Shown here piece by piece: positions 35,228 through 47,620 of a DNA stretch of 64,000 nucleotides. The stretch's first letter is position 1. Every line of letters starts with the position of its first letter. Where the stretch lies: NCBI RefSeq assembly GCF_037975245.1, contig NC_092577.1, positions 7,471,001-7,535,000 on the forward strand, given 5' to 3'. Both the position numbers and the translations under genes were made by a program. A model generated the notes under the pieces. That model had not been told where the DNA came from and searched no databases. It worked only from the letters and a program-made list of their open reading frames with translations. This stretch comes from Apostichopus japonicus (lineage: Eukaryota > Echinodermata > Holothuroidea > Aspidochirotida > Stichopodidae).

Positions 35228-36067
35228 CATGGGCGGCGATCCGTACTTCCGAGTGGGGGGGATATGACCTTGTTGACTATCTAAGCGTAGCGCCACCATA
35301 GTTGACGCGAAGCGTACAAAAAAAAATTTGGATTTACAAACCCTCTAGATGGCCAGAAACGGCACTTCCCGAGGTTTCCAAGCGGCATATACCCAACTTT
35401 AAAATAGGGATATCATGTCCGAAATATCGCATAATCAGGATTCAAAATACTTTTTTTTTTAATTTCGGGTGTTATGTTGGGAAAATTGCCCCTGTTAATC
35501 TTGTTTCAGGCGCTACGTTAGAATGTTCGAGAGCTCTTTTATATTATTCGATGAAGAAAATGACCTCATGCAGGCTATTATAGGCTTATACACATGCAAT
35601 ACACAATTACACATAGTTACATTCCTAGGTACCGATTGCTAGGGCATCCAGGTGAAACGTGTATTAAGCATTACCCTGGTAACATGAGATTCTCAGCTGT
35701 TCGAGGGAACATGTACGTGTGTAGGCCTACTATAGGGCCTATATGAATACTATGAGGGTGCATATATGTACTATATCAATACCGTGGGCGCAATAATACA
35801 TTTTGTTGTTATAGGGCCAATGAAGCCTACAGTCAACTATTCTTGCTTTATAAAGACGGTTTATTTGAAAAGATCGCACTGTGTTTATGGTAGGCGAGAA
35901 ATGAAGCTAAAAAAGAGCTGTACATTCACGATGATGCATAAATGTAGGCATGAAAATATTCTTATCCCTGGCATTTGGTGGGGGGGGGGGATATGGTGTA
36001 TTACATCCCCTTCACCCATTTTCATGGGGGGATATATCCCCCTTCCCCCCCAGGATCGCCGCCCATG
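35228..36067 (+). mobile_element. hAT-like non-autonomous element, 840 bp
   Basis: Perfect 15-bp inverted ends, CATGGGCGGCGATCC and GGATCGCCGCCCATG, lie inside the exact 8-bp duplication ATCAGACT (35220-35227 and 36068-36075). Near the left end it contains ACTATCTAAGCGTAGCGCCA followed by a GACGCGAAGCGTACAA word. That word also occurs four times in the elements at 59.8-61.4 kb. No transposase is present. Confidence 0.93.
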
Positions 36068-37122
36068 ATCAGACTATTTTAAGTGGATTCGAAAGTTTTG
36101 ATGGTGTTGCTGTGGAGTAGTTGAATGTCTACACTTAAGGTTGTGCTAAAGAAAACTAGTGTGAAGTGTGAAAACTGAACTGACCGATGTTAAAACCACT
36201 ATTGCATAATTGCATGAAAAATCAGAAAATACAGTTATTCGATAAATAGCCGTTGGGTGGCCATGTTGCCCAACCAGTTATTATTCCTATATACAATAAC
36301 GCCTGACAAAAAGAGGTGCGCATTATATCACGTTACCTACATGTAGCTATGTACCACATTTTAATAGCAGATGTATAGGATATCTACTACTTGAAATCGG
36401 TTCGCAGGACTAGGAGAATGAGACCCCTCTTATATCGACCCCATTTTCAATATAGGATTTCAAGGGGGGGGGGGTCAGATCCCAAATGACTTAGGTAGAG
36501 CCTACACTTTTATGGAAAGGCCAGAGTGGAAAGAAGAATTTAAAACGGAGATGTGGTCGTTGGCTTCTTGAATGCAAATCTCAGTAGCCCCGTCTCCTGA
36601 ATTCTTTTTGAACATTGATGGTAATTGGTGCACTCCGAGGCATAATAAGACTACCAATTAGGTCTAAAATTTGCTCCATACACCATGCAGTTTTGCCTAT
36701 GAACAATGTTTTTGTAAAGTCGTAAGAGGGGGGCATGGGCGGCGATCATGGGGGCGGGGGAAATGTCCCCCCAATATTTTAGGTGGGGGATATAGTATCT
36801 AATATCCCCCCCCCCCAATATTTGGTGGCATCGTTTTTTGTGGCTATAAATAGAAACTAATGCGTGAGATTATTTATCCAAATCATATTTGGCGGTGGTT
36901 AAGGCTAAACTTCATCCAACACACGCTTCATGAGGTAAATGACGCTTCGTGATCGTTTCTTTGACCTGTGACCGTATAGCAAGTTGTCACTCATGATTAT
37001 TATGATAATGTCTATACATCTCTTGTGTATGAGTGTAAGTACGTACAATCATATGTATGATCCACATCGATATGGGTTCACTGGGTTTCCATTTGGCCTG
37101 TTTCCTACAAGATTTATAACCG

Positions 37123-37384
37123 CAGGCGCGTAACCAAGGGAGGGGGGTGGGGCGAAGGGGGAAACCCCTTGAGAATATATATATTTTTTTATATCGCTAG
37201 TAATAATTTCAAAATAGAAAATAGATGCAACTTACAAGGCCTGGGAAGTACCATTTCCAGCAATCTGGGAGGCATTTTCGGCCAAAATTTTCGTTTACGC
37301 TTCGCGCCAACACATGGTGGCGCTACGCTTACAGTTTGCCTAAAAGGTTCGCCCCTCCTTGGCAAATTCCTCGCTACGCGCCTG
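37123..37384 (+). mobile_element. Nested 262-bp MITE
   Basis: Inverted ends CAGGCGCGTAACC and GCTACGCGCCTG lie between TATAACCG and TCCAACCG, which match at six of eight positions. It sits inside the 36734-37798 element. Interior words such as CTTCGCGCCAACACATGG and CGCTACGCTTACAG resemble those of other elements in this group. Confidence 0.65.
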
Positions 37385-37560
37385 TCCAACCGTGTAACAA
37401 TTTGTTACTCAAAATCACCAAAAAACGTCACAGACTTTCACCGAAAGTAGTTTTTACTTTTTTTCGAAATGAATTAGCTAGACGGACCGCATCCGTAATG
37501 AAATTTGGTTTGCCGATAAAAAAGGAAAACAGGGCTGTAGCAACCAGTAACCAGTAACCA

Positions 37561-37691
<131 letters not shown>

Positions 37692-37799
37692 AAATATCAC
37701 GAAGCGCGCGAACAATTTTGGGGATGAAAGTTGCTATGCGCCTGCACCCAAGCAAATGTCCCCCTCCCCCCAATATTTGAAGCAAATCGCCGTCCCTGG

Positions 37800-38384
37800 G
37801 GGGTCGGGCGGGGAGTGGTGTACACCCGTAGCAGTTACCTTCTTCTCAGCAGAATGTAACGTTGCCCCCTCCCCTTCTATTCAAGTGTACAATTTGGAAA
37901 TTTTCTAATTAATGTTGAAATACCAAAATACTTTCATCTCGTCATTTCAAAAGTTGTTAGAAATGATAAAATATTGACTTTTTTCCAAGCTTGTAGTAAA
38001 ACAATATCCGGAAAAAATGCTTAAGATGTCTAATTATCTTGCTGTCTTGATGACACTTGTAGTGACGCAATACTATCACGGTAGATTTCGCTAGTCGATA
38101 GTACTCGTTTTTTCTCGGAACTTACACTCGCCTCCTATCTTTGCTTTACTGGAAAGTCACGACCATCATATTTGTTTTCATTATTTGCATATTACGTTTT
38201 CATTATATATTTTGTGTTGTGCCCCTTTTTATATATAAAATATCATTATTATATAATAAAAATATGTTGTGAATAGTCAAGAGGCCGTCTTAATTGTGAT
38301 TTGGTGAGTTGCAGTGTAATAACTTAATTATACTATTTTTTATCTTTTCCATAAAACCTATACGACCCATAACACGTAAACACG
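37800..38384. other. No recognisable feature
   Basis: AT-rich DNA between the (TA)n-bearing element and the candidate minus-strand exon. Nothing exon-like was seen. Confidence 0.45.
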
Positions 38385-38385
38385 T

Positions 38386-38618
38386 TCAAGCTGCTGTATA
38401 GGATTCTATGAACGCATCATTACCAGAACATTTTCGAGGTGCAAATGATAAATTGACATTTTGCAGCATATCGTTGAAGTCCTCGTTTTTAGATCTAACG
38501 AATTTGCCATTTTGTTGTAAATTGCTATTATTTGAATTAGAAGCTTGATCATTCATCTCAAAAAGAGGGGAATTTCCCTCGTGGCCAATGGAAACGACTT
38601 GAACAAGTCTCCTTTTCA
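38386..38618 (-). CDS. Candidate terminal coding exon, unrecognised
   Basis: On the minus strand, after an acceptor-like GGTTGTATAG, the frame reads ILKRRLVQVVSIGHEGNSPL, then an Asn/Gln-rich ASNSNNSNLQQNGKFV, NEDFNDMLQNVNLSF and ends FIESYTAA before TGA. The composition looks like a soluble cytoplasmic tail. No domain is recognised and no upstream exon was identified. It lies close to a plus-strand candidate exon at 38724, so the two may belong to divergent transcripts. Confidence 0.35.
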
Positions 38619-38723
38619 AAATCTATACAACCAACGACACAGTGTGTAAAGCAGCGTTTCAAGAACGGGTGTTACTGTATGGTTGTACTTACCTGTTTTT
38701 TTTTTTGGTGTGATTCCCCGTAG

Positions 38724-38832
38724 CAACAGTACTGGCTTACTTAATATGAAGATATTGCAATATATTCCAGATGGAGAACACACTGAAAGAAACAGACCTA
38801 GAGTATTGCAATTGTTAAAGAAGAAATCCCAC
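38724..38832 (+). CDS. Candidate internal coding exon, unrecognised
   Basis: A polypyrimidine tract plus CCCGTAG acceptor and a CAC/GTATGT donor bound 109 bases. The frame reads NSTGLLNMKILQYIPDGEHT then ERNRPRVLQLLKKKSH. Codon content and charge look protein-like. I do not recognise a family and found no partner exons. Confidence 0.35.
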
Positions 38833-38899
38833 GTATGTGTTGTGTTCCTTTCATTGTTAGGCTATCTACCTAGGCCTACAACTTTTGTACAAGGACAGT

Positions 38900-39670
38900 G
38901 ACATTTATACTGTATAACGTTGAAGTTATAGCTTAGGTCTTCTCTAGTCATATACGAAAAATGCAGCCTTAGGCCTAGGACTAGGAGTCCAATGGTTTTA
39001 GTTACAATATACTACCGCAATGCCAGCATAAAGCGTGACCTAGGCTCATCACAGTGTAGGAATTGCTGAAATATGGTGATACTAGCCTGTTACAGTGTTC
39101 GTTGCTTACAAGTTGAAGCCTGGGAGGTTTTCCTCCCTCAGAATACTTGGATCATATTAGCTTATTGAAGTAATGTTCTACACTTGCCAGATCATCCAAC
39201 TGTCCGAAAGGTTTTAGTCAAATTTAGTCATCAAAACCTACTCTTCAAGTACTCTGGATTTGTTTCCTCTCCTGGGATATTGCGGATTTAAGTGCTGACC
39301 TGCCAGTGAGTAAACGACTCAAATGAAATGCAAGGTTTTACAGAGATTGAGATTGTATATTCCATATCATATACAAGCATTATTGTAGTCTGTGTCACTC
39401 AAAATACTCAGAAGGGGCTATAGCTCCCCTCTCAAAATACCGCAGTGATTTACACTACCCTTACTGGTCCAAGACAACCCATTGTTGGTACATATCCATA
39501 ATTTCCAGGGTTTGTGCTGTTAATGCTCATTTCCTATTGACGTATCTTCAGCTTCAATATCACTTTTACATACTTTTACATAATTTACTTACTAAAAGTG
39601 TAGGGGTCTTTTACAGCTAACATGTGAAGTTGATTGCCCGCAAAGACTGCTGACATAGTGTCACGTTGCT
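38900..39670. other. Intergenic, no recognisable feature
   Basis: Contains CCTTAGGCCTAGGACTAGGA-type words common in this window's unique DNA. No exon-like frame was seen. Confidence 0.45.
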
Positions 39671-40877
39671 GGGCAGGGTCAAGCGGTAACGGAGGGACAT
39701 TTGACTGTTTTCCTTACACATTTTGTCTCTCTTTGCATTAGTTTGAGGGAGTATGTTGCAATTTCTTTTGTGGTTATCTAGACAGGTAGTTACTTGCTTC
39801 ATACCCATAAACTTAATTCTTGTGGCTGTTACTGTAGGGAAAATATGGCATGATAAACATCATGGTAACGGAGGGACACCAAATGAACACGTGTTTTCAC
39901 ACTTTTTTTGGAAGATGTCAAATCCACTGTTCTTAAGTTGCACTGACCATGTAACTTATATCAGGTGTTGGCTGGTACATTGCTTCACATACACCATGGA
40001 AAAATTAGATGAACAGGCATCAATTGTCAAATCTACAGCTGATTTCGTACAGTAACGGAGGGACAATTCCGATGGTAACGGAGGGACACAAAATGTTCAG
40101 TGTTGTTTAGTGTAGCCTTTTGCCTGTTTTTGCTGCTTAGATTCAATATTTTTATTGCTGTTGGACTAAAAGTTATATTACTTAGGGAAACAAGGATAAG
40201 AACATTAATCCAACAGCTATGTTCACCAAAACATTAGCAATTTTAGTTGTTAATAAATATGTAAGAAAAAATAGTAAGAAATTGATTAAAAGAACAAGTT
40301 TAAACAGACCACTCTTCATCATTTAGCACTCTCTAACTGCATTATTAGCAACTGTTGGGGGGGGGGGGGCTGGTGGCTAGTGCACTTCAAAACAAGTCAG
40401 TAAATCACAAATTTACAATAGACAGTTCACAGGTACTGTACTGTACCATATGCAGAAAGGAAATTTCATTACAGTAGTATGACAGTCACATTTTGTCTTC
40501 CAAATACTACTAGTACTTTGCAGAAACCACTTGGTGCAATAATTGATACTGGGCTTAAAAGTGAAATGCTGAGCTAACTTCTAACTTTAATGATAAAACC
40601 ATACTGTAATAATGCAGTGGTATTATAAAAATTTAACAACTATCAACAATAATAATACAAAAACATTTTGAGACATAACATGATACAGTTACAGTAGCTA
40701 CTGTACTGCAGAGGTTCAGTATGCCTGAATGTAATATTTGTGGATTAGAAACTATAGATGAATTAACTTCCTGCGATTTTTTATAAACTCAAAACAAAAC
40801 AACAATATCATCAAAATAAAAGACAATATTCCAATCACAACTATGCTTTGAAGATGTCTGCAAACTTTTCTATTATT

Positions 40878-43800
40878 GGTTCCTTGCTTTAGCAAAAGGA
40901 ACCTATGCAGTCAGGTTGGCGTGTATGTATGTGTGTGTATGTGTGTATGTATGTGTGTGTGTGTGTGTGTCTGTGACACTTGCTTGGGTACGCTCTATCT
41001 CAATAAGGGAATGTTGGATTGAGGCCAAACTTGGACTATAGATCCGCCATATGGAGAAGGTGTGCCCTATTGTTTCTGGTGCCCACAAAGGTCACCAAAG
41101 GTCAGTTATGGTCCAAAAACCGAAAATATTAAAACTGCAATAACTCCCAGTGCCAATGTGTGACAAGATTGATATTTTGGGACAAGTTGTGAACTGGTTA
41201 GGGGAGCATTTTCAAACTTAACGGTCATGTGATCCGAGGTCACCAAAGGTCAATTAATGATAAAAAACTAGTATTTTTGCGATAACTTGAGAACGAAATG
41301 TCCGTTAGGGTTGGGAGTTGCTTCAATGTTATTCAATTGTCGACCCGCATCTGGGTGACCCTTGACCTCAATTTGACCTCTGGTGACCTTTACGTGTTTT
41401 GGGGGATTTTTACAGTTTTGATGCTATTTTCAGTTGTCAAAGGTACCTTCTGATCATAAATGTCAATAGGTTGACCCCGTGTGACCTTTATGTGCGAAGT
41501 TATATGGGGTCAAAGTTTTTCGGTCAGAGTTAGGATGGTTGTACAGACTTGTCGTTTTGTTTTTTGGAATCAGGAGATTAAACTACATCTGAAACCAAGG
41601 TCAAAAGGTCAAAGGTCACATTAGAAAAAATGTGCTTATTTTGGGAGGAAACGAGCAAAAAAGGAAATGTTGGGTTTTGATGCTAGATTTGGATATCAAA
41701 GGTACCTTCCGATCAAAAATGTCAATTGGTTGACACCTGTGTGACCTTCGTGTGCGAAGTTATACAAGGTCAAAGTTCATTTTCAGACATTTAATGCAAC
41801 AACTCCCAGTTCCAAGGTGTGACATGGTTGATATTTTTGGACAAGTTGCAAATGATATAGGGAAATATTTTCAAACTTAACCGTCATGTGATCCGAGGTC
41901 ACCAAAGGTCAATTAATGTTAAAAAACTAGTATTTTTGGGGCAGAAAATGGGCAAAGAAAAAATGTTTGCATTTGTATAGTTTGATGCTCTAATTTAGGT
42001 CTCATCAATCAAAAATGTCAATAAGTTGACCCAAGGTGACCTTTGTATGTTAAGTTATATGAGGTCAAAGTTAATTTTCAGACATTTAGTGTAATAACTC
42101 CCAGTGCCAAGGTGTTACACAGTTGATATTTTGAGACAAGTTGCAAATGGTATAGGGGAATATTTTCAAACTTAAGGGTCATGTGATCCGAGGTCACCAA
42201 AGGTCAATTAATGATAAAAAACTAGTATTTTTGCGATAACTTGAGAACAAATTGTCCGTTAGGGTTGGGAGTTGCTTCAATGTAATCCAATTGTCGACCC
42301 GCATCTGGGTGACCCTTGACCTCAATTTGACCTCTGGTGACCTTTTCGTGTTTTGTGGATTTTTACAGTTTCGATGCTATTTTCAGATGTTAAAGGTACC
42401 TTCTGATCATAAATGTCAATAGGTTGACCCCCATGTGACCTTCGTGTGCAAAGTTATATGAGGTCAAAGTTAATTTTCAGACATTTAATGCAATAACTCC
42501 CAGTTCCAAGTTGTGACAAGGTTGATAGTTTTGGAGTAGTTGCAAATGGTATAGGGGAATATTTCCAAACTTAAGGGTCATGTGATCCGAGGTTACCAAA
42601 AGTCAATTAATGATAAAAAACTAGTATTTTTGCGATAACTTGAGAACAAATTGTCCGTTAGGGTTGGGAGTTGCTTCAATGTAATCCAATTGTCGACCCG
42701 CATCTGGATGACCCTTGACCTCAATTTGACCTCTGGTGACCTTTTCGTGTTTTGTGGATTTTTACAGTTTCGATGCTATTTTCAGATGTTAAAGGTACCT
42801 TCTGATCATAAATGTAAATGGGTTGACCCCCGTCTGACCTTCGTGTGCGAAGTTATATGAGGTCAAAGTTAATTTTCAGACATTTAGTGTAATAACTCCC
42901 AGTGCCGAGGTGTTACACAGTTGATATTTTGAGACAAGTTGCAAATGCTATAGGGGAATATTTTCAAACTTAAGGGTCATGTGATCCGAGGTCACCAAAG
43001 GTCAATTAATGATAAAAAAACTAGTATTTTTGCGATAACTTGAGAACAAATTGTCCGTTAGGGTTGGGAGTTGCTTCAATGTAATCCAATTGTCGACCCG
43101 CATCTGGGTGACCCTTGACCTCAATTTGACCTCTGGTGATCTTTTCGTGTTTTGTGGATTTTTACAGTTTCGATGCTATTTTCAGATGTTAAAGGTACCT
43201 TCTGATCATAAATGTCAATGGGTTGACCCCCATGTGACCTTCGTGTGCGAAGTTATATGAGGTCAAAGTTAATTTTCACACATTTAATGCAATAACTCCC
43301 AGTGCCAAGGTGTGACAAGGTTTATTTTTTTGGACAAGTTGCAAATGGTATAGGGGAATATTTTCAAACTTAACGGTCATGTGGTCCAACGTCACCAAAG
43401 GTCAGCTAATGTTAAAAAAGTAGTATTTTGGGGGGAGAAAATGGGCAAGAAAAAATGTTTGAATTTTTACAGTCATGCTCTATTTAGGTCTCACCTTTCA
43501 AAAATGTCAATTGGTTGACCTTCGGGTGACCTTTGTGTGTGAAGTTATGTGTTAATTTTTTTTAATTTAATGCAATTAAATCTCAATGCCAAGGTGTGAC
43601 ATGGTTGATATTTTGGGACAAGTTGTGAACGGGGTGGTGGAACATTTTGAAACTTAAAGGTCATGTCATCTGAGGTCACCAATGTTATCATATCTGTTGA
43701 CACGCTTGTAGGTCTCTTATATTTCTTACATTTTCGACGCCATATTTAGATCTCAAAAGTGCCTTTTGATCCAAAATCCGATCACATTTTGTGATCACAA

Positions 43801-43923
43801 AAGTGTTGGCTATAGTGTTGGTTACTTTATGGGAACATGTAGGACCACAATTACTTGGACTATTTGAGCCCAATCTTGCTTGATAATATTATGTGTATTG
43901 TCATATACCCCAAGCAAGGAACC
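40878..43923 (+). mobile_element. AGGTCA-rich tandem repeat block nested in the 5.2-kb element
   Basis: GGTTCCTTGCTT (40878-40889) and AAGCAAGGAACC (43912-43923) are exact 12-bp inverted complements at the edges of a repeat block. The left edge continues with AGCAAAAGGAACCTATGCAG, also seen at 9.7 kb and 13.2 kb. The interior consists of ~400-bp units. Whether the 12-bp pair are true element ends is uncertain, because the left one can also fold with AAAGGAACC next to it. Confidence 0.5.
41140..43420 (+). repeat. ~399-bp tandem units with AGGTCA hexamers
   Basis: AATAACTCCCAGTxCCAAGGTG recurs near 41803, 42095, 42494, 42893 and 43291 (spacings 292, 399, 399, 398). ACTAGTATTTTTGCGATAAC recurs near 41269, 42220, 42620 and 43018. 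Each complete unit holds AGGTCA-CCAA-AGGTCA and TGACCT-CAATT-TGACCT-CTGG-TGACCT. Two near-identical 69-codon frames at 42651 and 43051 are the same repeat segment read twice and not genes. Confidence 0.9.
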
Positions 43924-45134
43924 ACAGTGCCCTTGGGCTCTTGTTTTTAATCCTGATCAACAAATTTTGAGTTTGCTCTTGCTGAAGGAAAGTGGCTTTG
44001 GAAGCTCTTGCAAATGGAAGAAAATGTCCTTCATTCTCACAGCTGAAATATTGCTCACAGTTTTGAACTGGTTGACAATCAGCAGTGTATGAATGAAAAC
44101 TTCCATTCTGTACCTTCCAGCCAGTGTTTGTGGTGTGGTTTTTTTCTAACTCAAAGGTAGCTTTTCTTGACTTCCATAACTTCACATTCTGAGGAATTTA
44201 TTAATGTTAGTCAAGCTGTTGTTCTCCTCACATAAACAGGAAGTCAAGAATTCCATTTTAAGAACACAACTACTTAACAAGTAAACTCCCACTGGCAGGA
44301 ATCTGTGCACAATCTTGCATTAAACAATTGTCCCTCCGTTACCAGTAACGGAGGGACACTACTTCACTTGTTCTTTATTTTAGCATAAAAGTAGCTAACT
44401 CCTTGGTTTAACTTTTCTTTAGTGGTTAACCCTATGAAAGTGTTTTATACAAATTATGAAATTTTTCCAGCATTGAATGACTGAAAAATAAAAAAAAATG
44501 TATTTTTTTTGTAACGGAGGGACAGGTAACGGAGGGACAAATCAGGTAATTAGCAATTACTGCTAATTAACAATTTATAGACATTGAAGGGGAATTATTC
44601 CTGTGATATGCATAATATTGACCATGACTACTAGGCTGTGTAAGTAATCTTTCTAAATCATCTTTGTACTAGGAAAAATTTGGTTTTGAAAATATCCCCA
44701 AAATTCAATAATTTTTGGCATAACACAAGTGCAAATTGGCATGTGTTATATATGTCAATAACTTTTTATTAAATTAGTATATTTTTGTTCTGCAAGCACA
44801 GTGGTAAAATATAACTCTTTACCTATCTAGCCATACCACATTTGACCATGTTCTGTACATTTCCAATTTCAACCCAATTGTTACATTTCCCTTGACCCTG
44901 CCCTGCTATCTGAATGCAAAAGTTCCTAAAAACTTTCATAATAGCTTCAGAAACAAAACACTGTAATATTGTATAATCATTCACTAAATTAAAAAGATCA
45001 AAGATTGGATCAAAGTGGAACTGCTACTGTACCATTGGTTTTTCTTTATTGTGAGTATCCTTTTGTTTCTGAAATCGTCTGAAATTTCTGAACAACTAAT
45101 TTGATTTCATGTTAGTGTTTCACTTTTGATTTAG

Positions 45135-45305
45135 AAGTCACTGAGGCTCGAACGGCTCCATGATGTAATAATTCAACCGTAGGAAGAAACCCTCTAGTGA
45201 ATATGAAGACGCAGACCGTACTGGATGGAGAAGAGCAGGACCTATGAACCTATCAAGCTTCTTTGGTATCCTACACTTCTTGATGCACAGAGTTCCATAG
45301 GAATG
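45135..45305 (+). other. Possible non-coding or UTR exon
   Basis: A TTTTGATTTAG acceptor and a GGAATG/GTAAGA donor bound 171 bases that contain stop codons in all frames. Short ORFs are MKTQTVLDGEEQDL and MNLSSFFGILHFLMHRVP. It could be a 5' UTR exon of the genes downstream or a lncRNA exon. Confidence 0.25.
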
Positions 45306-45309
45306 GTAA

Positions 45310-47620
45310 GAATAAAGTAAATATGGTTTGTTGTGACTTCATTCACCAAACTGCTGGCTAGCAAGCATGGTTAAGGAAGTTAAATTCCCCTGCCACTCTT
45401 TATCAATATCATGTCATGATAACATTTCTTCCTTACATATTTGAGAGCTAAATACTGTTTAAAATAAACACATTTAGAGGGCATTCAAAGATATACAAGC
45501 ACTGGCATCCATTAGGGTGGTGAGCACTTGCCACCCCCCCCCCTCCATGGGCTACACTAGGGCTTCAAAATCACTATCAGAGAACATAAAATATCTGAAA
45601 AGTAAAAATGCCTCAGCTGAAGTCCCCAGGGACTCCCACCAGGGCTTAGATTTATACTTCATATAATTTATATTTTTCTCTCTAACATGTAAATACATGC
45701 TTTAAAGTTAGTACAAGAGCATAAGAAGTCAGAGATGTTACAGGGCTCTTCTGAAGCACACAGCTAGGGCTCAGATATACATTCAACAGAGTAAGATCAG
45801 ATTAAGTGCTTCTATTCCTGACATGTCCACATGTGCTTTAAATTGCTAGCAGTTTCAAAAAACGATGTGAAAATACTAAAGATTTGGAGAGCTTTGCAGT
45901 ACTCTTGTAAGTCCAGCCACTATAAACAGAGAACACAATTGGAAATACTTCCTACTAATCTGAGTATATACAGCTGTCAATACAGAATTGTCACTTGCTG
46001 AGTCAGTCACTGTAGTTGGTTTTAAAAAGTCTAATTGGTCTCAAAATTGAACTAACTTCACCCACTTGAGTACGGTGGCTTAAAAGGGACATAAGGGGAA
46101 ACTAAGTGTCCCCAAATTTCACAATGTTGACTTTTTTATCTCATAACTATTTCAACTCAAAATTGTGAGGTTACAAGTGTCTTCATTTGCCAAATTTGTG
46201 GAAAGAACTGACCATATTGGATAGCTATTGACCAGCTGAACAGGGTAAGTGAGCTATAAACCTTTGGAGATTTAAAATCTGGAGAGAGAGACCCAGAGAG
46301 TGGTGTAACTAGGTCAATGTAGACAATGCAGTCTCCAGGGGCCTGGTGCCATTAAATGAAGAAAAATGATATAAGAACACCCATGCACCAAAGCTGACAC
46401 ACTAAATTAGATACAATTACAGTATCTCCTGATGAGTGGAAATTAAAAAGACATTCTGTCCTCAATAGGAAAGAAGGTGCGAAATTTCACAAATTTCTCA
46501 CTAAAGCCCACACCATGCATGGTTGGCTTTGTGTGAGGTTTGACTCTCCTTTGGGAGCTCATTTACATCACTGCACCACACCTTTATATGCCACTTTCAC
46601 TAAACAATGGACAATCCGGTTCAAGTTTGATGGTTTACTGGTTACAGTAGTTGTTTTTACACTTACCTGGTTATTGGAATCTGAAGTTTACTTTCCTGGA
46701 CTCTGGATTTTTTTTTTTCTGTGAATGTCCATGTATACAGGGTAGTGAGCTAGAGACATACACATATCGATTTCTGTTGACATTATTAATATCTACTATC
46801 AGTAGAACTTAAATGTCATTAACATCATTTTCTTTTTTCTTCATTAGTTACCAGTTTTTGATGGAAGTGTTCATACTGAGCTGACAAGGACAATGAATGG
46901 TTCATCATCTGATATTTCCTCCATGTGATGGTAATCATATTAATGGTTAGTGTAGAACAGTGATAGTAATGTTTCAAGAACCTCTGGTAGATTTTATGGA
47001 TAGCATTGCAGATCAAGAAATACTCTTTTATCTCCATTCACTCTCACTAAAAGAATTTTATACAAAGTTTTAACTTATCCACTCAAATACAACTGACATA
47101 ATTATTCCCTAGTAAGGACATAAAAATGATCGGATTCTTGCTGGATTAATCCAGTTTTTGGTATGTATGTTTGTAATGAGCTTGCCATGACACAATAGCT
47201 GCCTAAACACCCTCTGGTACATTTTACCATTTGCCAAAGTGAAATAAAATTGCCTCCTAAGACTCAAATGAATAAAGTCTTCTAGAACTCCTGACACTCC
47301 CAGAATGGTAAGACTGGAAAACAACTTGTTTGTTTGTATGAAAGTAGTTTGGGTTACTTACAAACATGTCTTCTGTTTAGGTATTTATTTCCTTCAGATT
47401 AAAACCAAAAACTAGAAATACCATTTTAGATATTCTATAATGATGGAAACATTAAAGAAGTCAACTCAGACTTTATTGCTGAGCTATGTGTTAGAGGTAT
47501 TTGTAATGACTACTCCATCAAATAAGAAAAAAACACCTTGATTAATTCAGGTAAGTCACACATAGGTCACACAACTATGGATATAATCTTGAAATGTAAT
47601 GTAATTTGTTTGTTATGATG
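45310..47620. other. Intergenic, no supported gene
   Basis: No frame with splice-site support was found. ACCCTCTGGTAxATTTTA-like words at about 46980 and 47210 suggest a small diverged duplication. Confidence 0.4.

Larger units (their letters stand above)
39671..44903. mobile_element. 5.2-kb TIR element with GTAACGGAGGGACA subterminal array
   Basis: GGGCAGGGTCAAG (39671-39683) and its exact complement CTTGACCCTGCCC (44891-44903) bound the element, and TGCT adjoins both ends. GTAACGGAGGGACA occurs eight times. Four are at the left (39686, 39865, 40052, 40075) and four at the right (inverted at 44330-44343, then 44345, 44511, 44526). Clusters of one short motif just inside the TIRs are typical of transposase-binding subterminal repeats. 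No transposase frame is recognised. The middle is occupied by a ~3-kb tandem-repeat insertion. The superfamily is not identified. Confidence 0.65.

Noticed and set aside
42651-43260. Two near-identical 69-codon ORFs that might look like a duplicated gene
   Set aside because: They are the same stretch of the ~399-bp tandem repeat unit read twice. The other units carry disrupting changes.
39686-44539. Regularly recurring GTAACGGAGGGACA considered as a CRISPR-like array
   Set aside because: Spacing is irregular, one copy is inverted, and copies cluster just inside inverted termini in a eukaryotic context. Transposon subterminal repeats explain it better.
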